This document shows positions 1 to 10,598 of a stretch of DNA of 64,000 bases, in pieces. Source of the DNA: Posidonia oceanica (Eukaryota > Streptophyta > Magnoliopsida > Alismatales > Posidoniaceae); assembly GCA_037176725.1 (NCBI GenBank), contig JAZBRS010000014.1, positions 74,196,501 to 74,260,500 of the forward strand, in the 5' to 3' direction. A model generated the notes under the pieces. That model had not been told where the DNA came from. It was given only the letters and a program-made list of their open reading frames with translations, and did not search any database. Position numbers and translations under genes: made by a program. Each line of letters starts with the position of its first letter. Positions within the stretch are counted from its first letter, which is position 1.

Positions 1-571
1 TGTGATGCTTACTGTCTGGAGTTCTCACGAGCTAGGTTTCGCCTAATTCGGAACACGGACAGCGTAGCTGGGCACTTAGAGAGCACGTTTACTTCCTTGC
101 TTTGTTTCTTCCCACTTAGAGCACACCTTGAGCATTCATTTAGGCATTTATGGGCACATAGGCATTCAATCCTGCATTTTCCTGCGTATGCGAGCGTAAG
201 CCTAGAAAGACCGATTCTCGGGCGTGTCGGGGGTGCCTAACACCTTCCCCGCGCGTAACAGGAGTCCTTGCCCTGTCTTCTGGCTTGCAATGACCGTACT
301 GCCCTTATCCTAGGCTAGAGTCATCCTGTTTGCATTTGCTTGCATTTGTTTTCCTTTGCATTGCTTTGTTTTGCATTTATTGCTCGGTTTTGCGCGTTAA
401 TTCACGCATTTCGCCGATTTTCCTTGTCTCTCGTTAATAGACATGGTGGCGACTCTGATTTGTCTTATCTTTCCTTTTTCTCCTCGATTTTAAGTGTTTT
501 CGAGTTGAGCCTCTTCCTCGGATCCAATCGTCGCTAAATCAGCGAGCCTGATTCCGATCGGGATCGCTACA
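1..571 (+). mobile_element. Family-1 LTR, 3' portion (plus strand), cut by the window edge
   Basis: The stretch ends in GGGATCGCTACA and matches the last part of the solo LTR at 10133-15671 and the reverse complements of 8275-8845 and 46614-47190. The next bases (CAACCTAAC) continue the 3' UTR of element A as seen in the homologous UTR of element B near 58647. An LTR, or the 3' LTR of a whole element, therefore inserted there; CAACC at 572-576 is the expected target-site duplication, but its partner lies outside the window. It holds the GGGTGCCTAACACCTTCCCC block (231-250) and the PBS-like TGGTGGCGACTC motif (445-456). Whether it is a solo LTR or part of a complete element cannot be decided here. 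Confidence 0.88.
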
Positions 572-899
572 CAACCTAACATTTTTTCTCCCTCAGAGGT
601 GTATGTCCTTGTGAGATTGGGCAGTTCGCCTGTCCTTATTGGTAATGGCTCCCTCACTCGCTAAGACATCTAAGTAGTGCCAGGTGAGGCAGGGTGACTC
701 TTTCCAGAGCAAGCAAGCACTTCCGGTTGTCATCACCGGGCAGAAGATGCGATGTTTGAGAGGATGACGATGATGATTTGAAAAGAAAGAATGCAAGAGT
801 TGAAAGGATGACGATGATGATTTGAAGTAGAGTTGAAGCAAGAAGGCGAGAATGCAAGTGCAGGTGGGAGAAGGGCATCTGCAACGGGGCCGCTTTCGG
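572..899 (-). other. Element A 3' UTR fragment
   Basis: Noncoding stretch downstream of the integrase stop. It aligns with 58647-58968 of element B, including the CCTAACATTTTTTCTCCCTC box and the GATGACGATGATGATTTGAA-type repeats. Short open frames here are not conserved as protein. The plus-strand LTR at 1-571 interrupts it. Confidence 0.75.
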
Positions 900-1804
900 C
901 TACTGATAGTATTTCTTCAGATAGCAGAGGTTGACGGGCTCAGACTGCTCGACCCGGTCCATATCCTCAAGAGTTACAGCGCCTCCCGAAAAGATCTGCT
1001 TGACCACAAAGGGGCCACGCCAGTTGGGTCGGAATTTCCCTCGACCATCAGGCAAGTGAATGGCGCACAAGACAAGGTCCCCTGGCTGAAAGTTTCTGGG
1101 CTGGACCTTCTTCAAGAATGCTCTGGCCATCTGCTTCTGATAGCAGTGAGCGTTGTGCATAGCTTGCAGTCTGCGCTCATCAATTAAGTTCAGTTGGATG
1201 CAGCGGTCTTCGACCCATTCTGCCTCTTCCAACCCAGCTTCTCGTAGGATCCGCAAAGAGGGGATCTCTACTTCAACAGGTAACACCGCTTCCACGCCGT
1301 ACACCAGAGAGTACGGGGTGGCTCCTGTAGAGGTCCGGATTGATGTCCTGTACGCCTAGAGCGCGTACGGGAGCTTGTCGTGCCAATCCTTGTGGATTTC
1401 TGCCATTTTCTTCAGGATCTTGACAATGTTCTTGTTTGCAGATTCCACTGCTCCGTTCATCTGTGGCCGATAGGGCGAGGATCGATGGTGCTTGATCTTG
1501 AGACTTTGCAGGTATTCTTCGATCCTTTTGGCAATGAAGTTTGAGCCGTTATCAGAGATGACAGAGTGCGGGACCCCATATCGGGCAATAATATTGTTTC
1601 TGATAAATTTTTCTGTTGCCGCAGCGGTGACTGTCCTGTAAGAGGCTGCTTCCACCCACTTGGTAAAGTAATCGATCGCTACCAGAATGTAACGATGACC
1701 ATTCGAAGCAGTAGGGTGGATGGCACCGATGACATCGATCCCCCAGGTGGAGAAAGGCCATGGCGAAGACATGTTGTGCAACTAATGTGGAGGGGCCTTG
1801 ATGA
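900..1804 (-). pseudogene. Integrase core and C-terminal domain of element A, broken
   Basis: Retroviral-type integrase, which would insert the cDNA copy into nuclear DNA. The central domain (1356-1781) shows all three catalytic residues in context: Asp in WGIDVIGAIHP, Asp in VISDNGSNF and Glu in NGAVESANK. A TAG at 1356-1358 replaces the Trp codon of LWAYRTS, seen intact in element B; the C-terminal domain then continues open to a natural TAG at 900 after LKKYYQ. The HHCC zinc finger and everything upstream to the protease linker are deleted; the junction is at about 1804. The frame coming from the protease enters the integrase out of frame and stops at 1679. It cannot give a working integrase. 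Confidence 0.9.
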
Positions 1805-4417
1805 TTCTGCTGAGTGCTCTACTGATTCTGCTTTCTGCCCTGTTACTGTTGCTGCTTGCACTGCTGATGCTTCCTCCTCTGGGTCTTCCAGTGTGCTTGT
1901 GGAGGATATGCCGGGCTGGCGGCTGATCTGAGCACTGCCGCTCGATATACTGCTCAAGTGAGGCATGTGTTGCACAAACCACCTAAACCCGCCTTCTGTT
2001 CGGAGTGTAATGAGCTCATCTGGTCTAGGGGAGTCCGGCGCTGCTGAGTCTTCTTCCAGGACCATGATAGAGGCATGGTCTTCTTGCAGAGGAGGGTCCG
2101 TAACCACGGCTTTCCCTTTCCTTTCTGCAGCTTGATGCTCTGCCAGGTCTTCTGCTATCGACTTGATCTGTTCTTGATAGAGTAGCTCTAAGTCAGACAT
2201 CCAAGAATTGACCTGGGCTTCTATCGCCGCTCCTTCTTCCTCGTCCGAGGGGGAGTCGACGTAGTAGGCACCGGGGGCCTGCGGCACTGGCCCGGCTGCA
2301 AGACGGATTGCTGCCCCTGGAATCTGCATGATCTGGTTCACGGGCGCGTCCGATGGTGGCAACTCTGATGTAGAAGGCCCAAATAGACAAGTCAGCTGTG
2401 CCATAGATGGATATGCTGCTAGGGTCACTGTTGGAGAGTAAGCAGGGGTGCTCTTCAGAGGGCTCAAGGGCCCGGAGAGTGTAATGCTCAGTTGGCCTTT
2501 TGTATCGGGCCGTAACCGAGAGAGTGCAGCCTCTGACGCCATGGGGTCTTGCCATGAGAGCTGCTGCTGGTTGTCAGGAGGATGCGAAGCGGATTGCGCC
2601 TGCTGCATTCTTGGAGATGTGGATGCTGAAGCGGGTTGAGCCGCGCTGCTGACTGTACTGATTAACTGCCCCTCCAGAGATAGGGACAGTGGCACTGATG
2701 TTGCTGTGACCGCTGGTAGCATGCTTGATTCTGCCAGAAAGAGTGTCTCTGACTCCTGTACTGCTGCTGTCTGTTCTTGGGAAGCTGATGTGGCTGCAAA
2801 AGAGTGGGAACTTGCCAGTTCTGCCACAGGGCCTGCTGAGCTGCCTGCTGTTTCTGCCAAAGGAAGAGCTGAATAGATTGACTGTGTGGCCTCTGCTCTG
2901 ATCACTGTTTCTGCTGTGCTGGTTGGGACTGCCTCTGTTGTACCAGACTGCTCCTCATCCGAGTAGTAGTCCTCAACACACACCCAATCCTCTATCGGTA
3001 CCGTGCCTTGATCGTCGGATGATCCTAGGGTTCCTGCACTGGTAAAGTTAGTGAGGTCTCTGGGAATGGCTGATGCATGGTCCTTGAGCTGGAAGCAGTG
3101 ATCTTCGTTGGTCTTGGGCTCGTAGCCGAGGCCTTCCGATTTCCTTCGCTCCACTGCTACGATCGGCTCTGCGATCCCCTGGCCGTGACGCCCGAGCGGC
3201 GTACCCTTTATGTAACCCCACCTGTGACATACATTCTCGACCATTCGAAAGGGGTTGCTGTGAACGGTCAAGGAGTTGACACGTTCAAGATCAAGAATGA
3301 AGTTAACCGGCTCACACCGATTAACACGATATAGGGCTTCAGAAGTCTCGGTGTCAAACGGGATAGATTGCGAAGACACGGGGGAGACTGCTTCGATCCG
3401 CTCCTTCTCAAAGTTCTCCGCCATGACGACAATGACATCGTCGCCGCGACGGTACTTTATCATTCGATGGAGGGTCGAAGGAAGGACCTGATGCTTGTGG
3501 AGCCAAGGGCGCCCAAGCAGAAGATTGAAGTTCGGCTGCAAGTCGACGACATAGAACTCTACGTCGAAGACAACCGGGCCAATAGCAAGAGGAATAATCA
3601 GGACCCCTAGAGCGTCATGGTGAGTGTTGTCAAAGGCTGTCATTCCCTTCACGGCTGGCGTGATGTCCTCGGCTTTGAATCCGAGCTTGGTTGCAGTACG
3701 CAAGGGGCAGACGTTAAGGCCTGACCCATTATCAACCAGTGTTAGGGGAATGCGAAAGTTTTTGAACTGCACCGTGACGAATAGGGGCTGGTTGTGATTA
3801 ATCCCCGCCGAAGGCAGCTCATCGCTCGTAAAAGAGATGGCCTGGGGCTCCGCAATCAACCCAACCATGCTCTCCAAGGCAGAAGGCTCAATGGACTGGG
3901 ACACACGGGCAGCCTGGAACACACGAAGAAAAGCCTCGCGGTGTTCGGCAGAGGTGTGGATCAAGTCCCAGATAGAGATGTCGGCTTTGACCTTCTTAAG
4001 CTGGGAGGTCAAGTCGGCTTTGGGTTGGCTTTTTCTAGCAACTGGAGGGGTGATTCTAGCAGGTTCTAAGGGGGTAGTGGCAGGAAGCTGGGTTACTATA
4101 GGCTGGGTAGGGATTTGGCTAGCTATAGGCTGATCTGGAGTTGGATCTACTATGGGTTGGCTAGAGGGTGGGGGCATAACAGGTCTAGGGTGAGTTGACC
4201 TAATTGCCGGTGTTGGGGGCCTGTAAACCCTCCCCGATCGCGTTACTTCCGCGCACATCTCTGTGGCGTAGCTGTAAGGGACGCGATGGGTGTCCAGGGT
4301 CAAATCAATGACGACTGGAGCACGTGCTGCGAGCACACGAGGGGTTACAGGGGGACCTATTGGATACTGCGGTCTGTCTAATGGGTATGGTTGTTGGGGT
4401 GGGAAGGCTGGGGCAGA
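1805..4417 (-). CDS. Protease, G-patch and low-complexity linker of element A, truncated
   Basis: Same frame as gag, separated from it only by the TAA at 4418-4420. Protease lies at about 3750-3480: the active-site triplet is Asp-Asn-Gly in LVDNGSGLNVCP rather than the usual Asp-Thr/Ser-Gly, and LLLGRPWLHKH follows. A G-patch module comes next at about 3220-3110 (GHGQGI-like and GLGYEP motifs), a nucleic-acid-binding fold. About 450 codons rich in Ser, Ala, Pro and Glu follow, with no recognised domain. The reading frame then meets the deletion near 1804 and runs out of frame into integrase. The protease would cleave the Gag-Pol polyprotein in the virus-like particle. The first ATG-like start in this frame is probably irrelevant, because expression as a Gag readthrough product is likelier. 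Confidence 0.85.
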
Positions 4418-6943
4418 TTAAGGTCTGCCTAGAAGGTGTAACTGAGGCCGCCCTAAAAGGTGGATGGGGGAACTAGGCTGGGCCCTAGCTAGAAGGTGCA
4501 TAGGGGATTGAGCCTGGGGAAGCACGGTGGGAGGCGCGAGAGGGCGCTCTGGCCTGGCACGCGATCGGATCAGGTGAATTCCCGACTCGGAGCCGGCAAC
4601 TGCCGCGAGATAGAGACTGACTGGGAAAGGCTCAGAGATGTCAGAGATGAGATCAGAAGGGTCGACCACAGAGGTAGCAGGCCCAGAAGGAAAAACAGAG
4701 TGGATGCCTGAGGTTCCCGCCCTTCCCCGATAAGAGTGCTCCGCTAAGGGTTGGCGGGTGATGCCAGAATGCGGGGGAACAGCTGAGTTTGCAGATGCAT
4801 GAGTGTGTGCTTGAGTGGATGCCTCGTGCGTGTCGATCACAATCGTTCCCGATTCGATCAAGTCCTGAATTGCGTTCCGCAGGGAGAAGCAATTGTCCGT
4901 CGAATGCCCAACACTTCGATGGAAATTGCAGAAGAGGTCCGACCTAAACCAATGCGGCAGAGGACTTGGCGGCGGACGAACCTCCGGGAACTTCAGGAGG
5001 GATGCAACCTTCGGCAAGATGACCATGAGCGGCTCCACCAGTGGGGTGAAACTACGCCTCTCAGTAGGTGGTCTTCTTTGCCTTGGGTGTGAGCCTTGCT
5101 GAACCGGTGCGGCAGGATAGACCGGTCTAGCGGTGGTAGTGATGTGTGGTGTGTGTGGATTCCTAGGTGCAGGAGCGTACACCATCTGAGCTGGGGCAGG
5201 CCGAGACGGCAAGCGAACAGGCACAGCAGGAGAATCGACGAATGCAACAGCGGGTTTCGGCGAATCCTTCCTCTTCGGGCGGTTGTTGCTGCTGCCGCTG
5301 TTGTTGTTGTTGGAGGCGCTGCTGTTGGCACTGTTACTGCTGATCACTGCCTGCTTAGCGAACGCAGAGAGAGCCGGGAAGTTGCCACTCCGCAGAGAAC
5401 TCTCCACGCGCGCTCCGGCTCTGATGAGTGCCGCAAAAGTAGTGACTGGTTGGATGCTAAGCAGAGCTCCGAGAGACGGCTGCGCCCCTTTGATAACGAT
5501 CTCGATAGACTCCTCGTCAGAGGGTCTATCTCGAACCTGAGAGGCAAGGGCGCGCCAGCGGCCGACGTACTCCCCGAACGGCTCGCCAGAATTCTGCTTG
5601 ATTGCGATCAAGTCCGCCCTCTTTGGGACCAGATCGAGGTTGAAGGAGTATTGTTCCAGGAACGCCTGACTGAGGTCGTTCCAAGTCTTGATGGCTGACA
5701 TATCAAGTGATGTAAACCACTTGAGTGCCGGCCCGGTCAAACTCTTCTGGAACAAACGGATCAGCAACCTCTCGTCAGCCTGAAGCTGAGCGAGATCACC
5801 GCAATACGCCTTCAAGTGTGCTACGGGGCAGCCCCTACCATTATACTTTTCGAAGTCCGGGATCTTGAACTTCGGAGGGAGTACCGCCTCTGGAAAACAG
5901 CAGAGGTCTCGGAATTGGTAGGTCTGGTGCTCAGTACCCTGCACTAGTCGTAGTGCTTTCTCCAAGACGTCCATCTGGTTATTGATGGGGTCTGGGGTTG
6001 CTGCTGTAGGAGAGGGATCAGCAGGGGTAGCGAGCACATACGCCGAATGGGTCGCACCTAAGTGCTCCTCCGGATCTACCATAGCGTCGCCTGGTGGAGC
6101 AACGGGATGGCCGGCGTATCCGTGCTGGGGGACTGTGTATGCAGGAGTGTATGCAGGATGCTGGACTTGGTGCAGAGGAGAAGAGTAGATGCCATGCTGT
6201 GCTGTGATAGGGGTGGGATGACGGAGCACCAGTTGCTGTACAGGCGGAGTGCCAGACAGCGAGCCAGTGAGGTACTGGGCTCCAGCCGGTCCAAAAGACT
6301 GACCACCAGGGGGAAGTGGAGCATGCTGTGCCAAGTGTTGTGCAGCAGGAGGCGGTAACCGAGCCCCCATCGTCGGAACCGTGAGCAGTTGAGACGATGG
6401 TCGAGGCGGAGGTGCAGAGGTTGATGCATGAAATGCAGGAACTGGCCTCGGAGGAACCTCAGGGATGACAGAGACAGAAGAAGGACGAACTGATAGAGCC
6501 ATGCCCTGCAGTCTCTGGGCAAGCTCCATCAGGTGCTGGTACTGCGCTTCGGGCGTCTCGGCAGTGGGGACGCTGAAGTGCAGTGCCGGCGGGGATTGAG
6601 AAGCAAGGGGCACGGACACAGATGGTCCGGGAAGGAGGGGATCTACGAAAAAAGTCGCAGCAGCGGTGGAAGGGATGTCGAAAGCGACGTATCCCTGGGA
6701 CGAAGGGGGCAGTGGCGTCTCCGGAACGCGAGTAACGGCCGTGAAGATAGACTCGGCAACCGGATTCGGAGGAAGGGAGGCTTGCCACTGTCCCGGGGTG
6801 TACTGAGAACCTAGAGACGTTAGAGGAGGAAACCCTGGCGTCGGAGGGGGAACAAGGGGGACAGAAATAGCAACCGGAGGGGCCAGAACGGAAACACCCT
6901 CCGTGACAGGAGTAAAAGAAGGCTCACTAACGTACTGGGCCAT
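4418..6943 (-). CDS. Gag of element A
   Basis: Structural protein that packages the retrotransposon RNA. I start it at the ATG at 6943 (MAQYVSEP), because element D has the same MAQ start at 35744; the frame stays open 15 codons further upstream, but only from a non-ATG codon. The protein is about 841 aa. The N-terminal third is Pro/Ala/Gln-rich, with a short helical patch reading YQHLMELAQRLQGMAL. A retrotransposon Gag domain covers about residues 365-525 (LIRLFQKSLTGPALKWF, FGEYVGRWRALASQV). Asn/Ser runs follow, then a zinc-knuckle-like Cys-x2-His-x4-His-x4-Cys at about residue 680 (FCNFHRSVGHSTDNC). The end is a run of LLGRP repeats before a TAA. The frame is unbroken, which is unusual beside the other gag remnants here. 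Confidence 0.88.
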   Translation of the reverse strand: MAQYVSEPSFTPVTEGVSVLAPPVAISVPLVPPPTPGFPPLTSLGSQYTPGQWQASLPPNPVAESIFTAVTRVPETPLPPSSQGYVAFDIPSTAAATFFVDPLLPGPSVSVPLASQSPPALHFSVPTAETPEAQYQHLMELAQRLQGMALSVRPSSVSVIPEVPPRPVPAFHASTSAPPPRPSSQLLTVPTMGARLPPPAAQHLAQHAPLPPGGQSFGPAGAQYLTGSLSGTPPVQQLVLRHPTPITAQHGIYSSPLHQVQHPAYTPAYTVPQHGYAGHPVAPPGDAMVDPEEHLGATHSAYVLATPADPSPTAATPDPINNQMDVLEKALRLVQGTEHQTYQFRDLCCFPEAVLPPKFKIPDFEKYNGRGCPVAHLKAYCGDLAQLQADERLLIRLFQKSLTGPALKWFTSLDMSAIKTWNDLSQAFLEQYSFNLDLVPKRADLIAIKQNSGEPFGEYVGRWRALASQVRDRPSDEESIEIVIKGAQPSLGALLSIQPVTTFAALIRAGARVESSLRSGNFPALSAFAKQAVISSNSANSSASNNNNSGSSNNRPKRKDSPKPAVAFVDSPAVPVRLPSRPAPAQMVYAPAPRNPHTPHITTTARPVYPAAPVQQGSHPRQRRPPTERRSFTPLVEPLMVILPKVASLLKFPEVRPPPSPLPHWFRSDLFCNFHRSVGHSTDNCFSLRNAIQDLIESGTIVIDTHEASTQAHTHASANSAVPPHSGITRQPLAEHSYRGRAGTSGIHSVFPSGPATSVVDPSDLISDISEPFPVSLYLAAVAGSESGIHLIRSRARPERPLAPPTVLPQAQSPMHLLARAQPSSPIHLLGRPQLHLLGRP

Positions 6944-8255
6944 CGCTGACCTAAAGCGTGTGAGAACAGGGCTGCGATGAGTATTCAAGCGGTGCTTCCT
7001 AAGGGGAGCTATCGTCGCAAGTGCGGATAGCTCGGAAGGGGAATGGTCGCGAACTAAGTCGCAAAAAGGGGCGCCAACGAGGGTCGGTACTCGAGCTCTG
7101 GCAAAGGAAAACTCGCTTACCGATCACGCTGACGCAACAGAAGAAAATCAGGGTTAGAAACTAAAAGATGAATGCAAATGAGTTAGTTAAGTGGCATGAA
7201 TGATGTGCATGCTTTCTAGTATGCCCCCCTTACCTAACTAGTGTTTCCTAGCAAGGTTGTCTACTCCGGGTATCCCTGGATGTACGGGTCACCGACTCAG
7301 GTCAGAAAAAGTAGGTCCCCTGTCTAACTCCCGGCCCAAAACTCAGGTAATGACAGGGTGGTGCGTTGGTGGCCTCTACCCCGCCAAAGCGTGGGTGGTA
7401 CCCTCTACTAACACCGACACGACCCCCGGACAAGGAGGGGACGGACCGACCAACTTATGCCACGCCCAAAGTGGTGGAACAAGAAGCCAGGACCGTCCTT
7501 CGCAGACTAATGGGTGGACTCAGATGAGAAGAATGCATGCCCTATATGATGCTTATGCAAATGCTTAGAGTTTTTTATCTTACGTATTTTATTAACCAGA
7601 GGGAGTGAAGGATTGTTCAGAGTCTCTAGTTGCTCCTAGAAGTTCTTTTTACTTGCGGTTTTTAGTTAACCATGGGGAGAGCAAACAAGTTTCTACTATC
7701 CTAGGCATGGCATGTGCGAAGGGGAAGAAAATCAGTCAAGCATGGCAGGCAGACAATCATGCAACACAACAAAAGGCAAGTGCATGGCATGTGCGAGTGT
7801 TTGTGAGCATAATGGTGAAGAAAAAACATTCATCAAGTCAAAAGGCATGTATGCAAGACATGTGCGTGCGTAGTGACATAGCAAAAGTGTAAGAGAAGCA
7901 TTCAACATTCAAAAAGCATGTATCGTTGCCAAACAAGTATGTAGACATGCAATGTGCGATAATTAAAGCAATAATAAGCAAGTAAGGCAAAAAATAAAGA
8001 CAAGTAAGCTGTAAAGGAAGTAAGAGCATAAGCAGGACAGTAAGTAAATAAACAAGCAGGGAAGCAAAGCCAAGCGAAAGGGAGCGCAAACCGAGACGAA
8101 AGGGGTGCAAAACCTAGGCAAAGTAGCCACAAAGCGACTTTCTAGGAGTTTGCACAGAAAAACGAGCAAAGCAGGCAAAGAAGGCACACAAGGCAGGCAA
8201 AACTGCGAAAACAGGCGAGCGAAAAACCGGGAACGAAAGCCGGAGTCTAGTCTAA
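6944..8255 (-). other. Element A 5' leader between PBS and gag
   Basis: About 1.3 kb with no conserved ORF; the extra ORF found upstream of gag in legume Ogre elements is absent. The block 7240-7560 is well conserved with 36040-36350 in element D (paired motifs around ACGGGTCACCGACTC and CCCTCTACTAACAC), suggesting an RNA structural or packaging role; that function is inference. The part nearest the PBS (7700-8200) is purine-rich with dispersed GCATG motifs. Confidence 0.7.
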
Positions 8256-8273
8256 TCCCCAGCAGAGTCGCCA
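8256..8273 (-). promoter_or_regulatory. Primer-binding site of element A
   Basis: Minus-strand TGGCGACTCTGCTGGGGA, one nucleotide from the LTR end at 8275. It differs at one base from TGGCGACTCCGCTGGGGA of element D (36947-36964). That is the PBS type described for Ogre elements, complementary to a tRNA-Arg 3' end (tRNA identity from memory, not computed). Confidence 0.88.
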
Positions 8274-8924
8274 CTGTAGCGATCCCGATCGGAATTAGGC
8301 TCGTTGATTTAGCGGCGATTGGATCCGAGGAAGAGGCTCGACTCGAAAACACTTGAAATCGAGGAGAAAAGAGAAAGATAAGACAAATCAGAGTCGCCAC
8401 CATGTCTATTAACGGGAGACAAGGAAAACCAAGGGAAATGCGTGAATTAACACGCAAAACCAAGCAAGAAATGCAAAGCAAAGCAATGCAAAGGAAACAA
8501 ATGCAAATACATGCAAATGAGATGACTCTAGCCTAGGATAAGGGCAGTATGGTCATTGCGGGCCAAAAGACAGGGCAAGGACTCCTGTTACGTGCGGGGA
8601 AGGTGTTAGGCACCCCCGATACGCCCGAGAATCGGTCTTTCTAGGCTTACGCTCGCATACGCAGGAAAATGCAGGATTGAATGCCTATGTGCCTATAAAT
8701 GCCTAAATGAATGCTCAAGGTGTGCTCTAAGTGGGAAGAAACAAAGCAAGGAAGTAAACGTGCTCTCTAAGTGCTCAGCTACGCTGTCCGTGTTCCGAAC
8801 TAGGCGAAACCTAGCTCGTGAGAACTCTAGATAGTAAGCATCATAGCCCTATATGCAAATGCAGGCGAAAAAGCGAAACAACGAGAAAACCATGCAATGC
8901 AATCGACATGCAAGGGAAAACAGC

Positions 8925-9230
8925 ATAAAACACGCAAAACTAGACGAGAAAAGAGCAAGGCACGCAGAACGGAGCAAAAGAACAAAACCGGCACGCAAAA
9001 CGAGCGAGAAAGCAAGGCAGCACGCAAAACGAGACAAGGAAGCAAAGAGGCACGCAAAACGGTGCAGAAGCGAGAGCGGCACGCAACACAAGCGAGAAAG
9101 CGAGGCAGCGCGCAAAACAAGGCAGGAAAACAGAGGGGCACGCAAAACGGTGCGAAAACGAGAGCGGGCACGCGAAACGGTGCCAAAACAGCGAAGCAAA
9201 AAACCTCGGAAAAGCCATGCGAATGCAAGA
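8925..9230. repeat. 30-bp tandem array inside the LTR of element A
   Basis: About nine to ten degenerate copies of a unit containing GGCACGCAAAACG and GAGAAAGC. The period equals ten codons, so all frames of one strand stay open and give spurious 100-190-aa ORFs. The same array is at 14203-14900 in the solo LTR (about 23 copies) and at 47265-47540 in the LTR of B. Confidence 0.85.
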
Positions 9231-10540
9231 ATGCAAGGAAAAGATCAGAAGAGGCCAAAGGGGAGGCAAAACAACATGTGTGTAAGAACAGACATCGTTT
9301 AGGACCACTCAGAGTAGGTGTGAAGACCTACGGAGGGGAGGGTGAGCAAACGGAGGGATTACCACCTCTTTGCGACTGTTTCCCGCTAAACCGTTCCACA
9401 GTGTGTTTCGCATGCTGCCCAAAGCTCGCGATGCGATCGGATCGTGGAAAAGGGGGAAGAAAGTCACATTAAGTGGCAAATCCAGGGTAAACACAACGCA
9501 AAACACTCAGGAATACGCGAAACGGGGATTGGAATTTACGAGCAGAAAGGGGAGGCCCTATTCTATATGCTCAAAGAGATAGAAAGCGAAAACAAGGAAA
9601 ACTGTGCAGATGGCATGCAAATGCAATGTAGGGGTTCAGGAGGACATACTTGGAGATCCGGGAGCCTGATCTGAAATCTATCTAGTCCATGCTGAAGAGC
9701 GCTTTGCTGCGGTCGCCTGGGCAGCTCACTTGAGAAGATCCAACGGCCGGATTGGAAGATATCGCAGCTTCAAGGCAGAAGGGCCAGAACAGGGGAGAAG
9801 AACAGATCTAGGTGTTCAGGAGGTCCTAAGGGTGTACAAAAGGTCCTCCCAAGTGAAAGGGAGCTAAAAGTGCTTGGTGTGTGCGGAAGGATGCTAAAAT
9901 GCAAGACTAGGTGGATGAAGAATGCATGCAAAAGCTGGAAAAAACGAGGGGAAAAGAACTTGGAAAAAGACAGGAGTTAAAAAGCATTTTGAAAAAGAAA
10001 GGGGCTAAAATGCAAATTTTCACAGAAAATAAGGGTCCACAGGAAAGGATTTTGAAAACAGGGGAGGATAGGGGTCCATTTTGCAAAAAAAACTAGGCTC
10101 AGAAAGCTGTTTTGAAAAGAGGGTATGCTTTGTGTTGACACCCCATTTTGACAGGCTGGATCGATTGGAACCCTCCGGTGGCTGCTGGACCCGAACCTAG
10201 ACCCAAATCCACACCTTCCTCTCCTTCTTTCCCTTCAAAACAAGCCCAAACTCAACCTAGGATTACCCCCCTTTCCTGAACTTGAAAACCCACCAAAATC
10301 CATAGGAACACTCACCCCTGATGACTTAGCAAACCCACCAAAAAGCCTGCAAAATCTCAAACCAGACCCCTCCCAAAAATCCTAGGAAATTTAGGCAAAA
10401 CTATCCTTTTTCTACACCTCAAAACCCCTCCAAAACTTCCTCAGAACCAAACCAAAACTCCCGGACCAGAACTAGAAACCCTAGACTACACACCTGCCAA
10501 GTTTCACCCCTTTCCGAGACCTCTAAGCCCCCCTTTCGCT

Positions 10541-10598
10541 GGGATTATCGTTTTCTCTCTTCGGGATTATCGTTTTCTCTCTCCTGATTATCGCCCCT
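10541..10598 (+). promoter_or_regulatory. U3 GATA/GAGA-like motif cluster, solo LTR
   Basis: Three tandem copies of GGGATTATCGTTTTCTCTC-like units, 408-465 nt from the LTR start. The reverse complement reads GATAATCC with GAGAGAGAAAA. Equivalent clusters occur at 19188-19249, 41308-41378 and 51800-51860. GATAA cores resemble plant I-box/GATA factor sites and GAGA runs resemble BPC factor sites; the role in transcription is inference. Confidence 0.55.

Noticed and set aside
6944..8255. Ogre-type extra ORF1 upstream of gag
   Set aside because: No open frame of useful length is conserved between the leaders of A and D.
8256..8273. Possible tRNA fragment at the PBS
   Set aside because: Only 18 nt match a tRNA 3' end in antisense; there is no cloverleaf, and the position next to an LTR makes it a PBS. 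No tRNA gene was seen anywhere in the window.
8853..9472. Plus-strand Lys/Arg-rich ORFs of 149 and 191 codons
   Set aside because: Shadow frames of the 30-bp array in the LTR of A; equivalent frames in B differ in length and phase.
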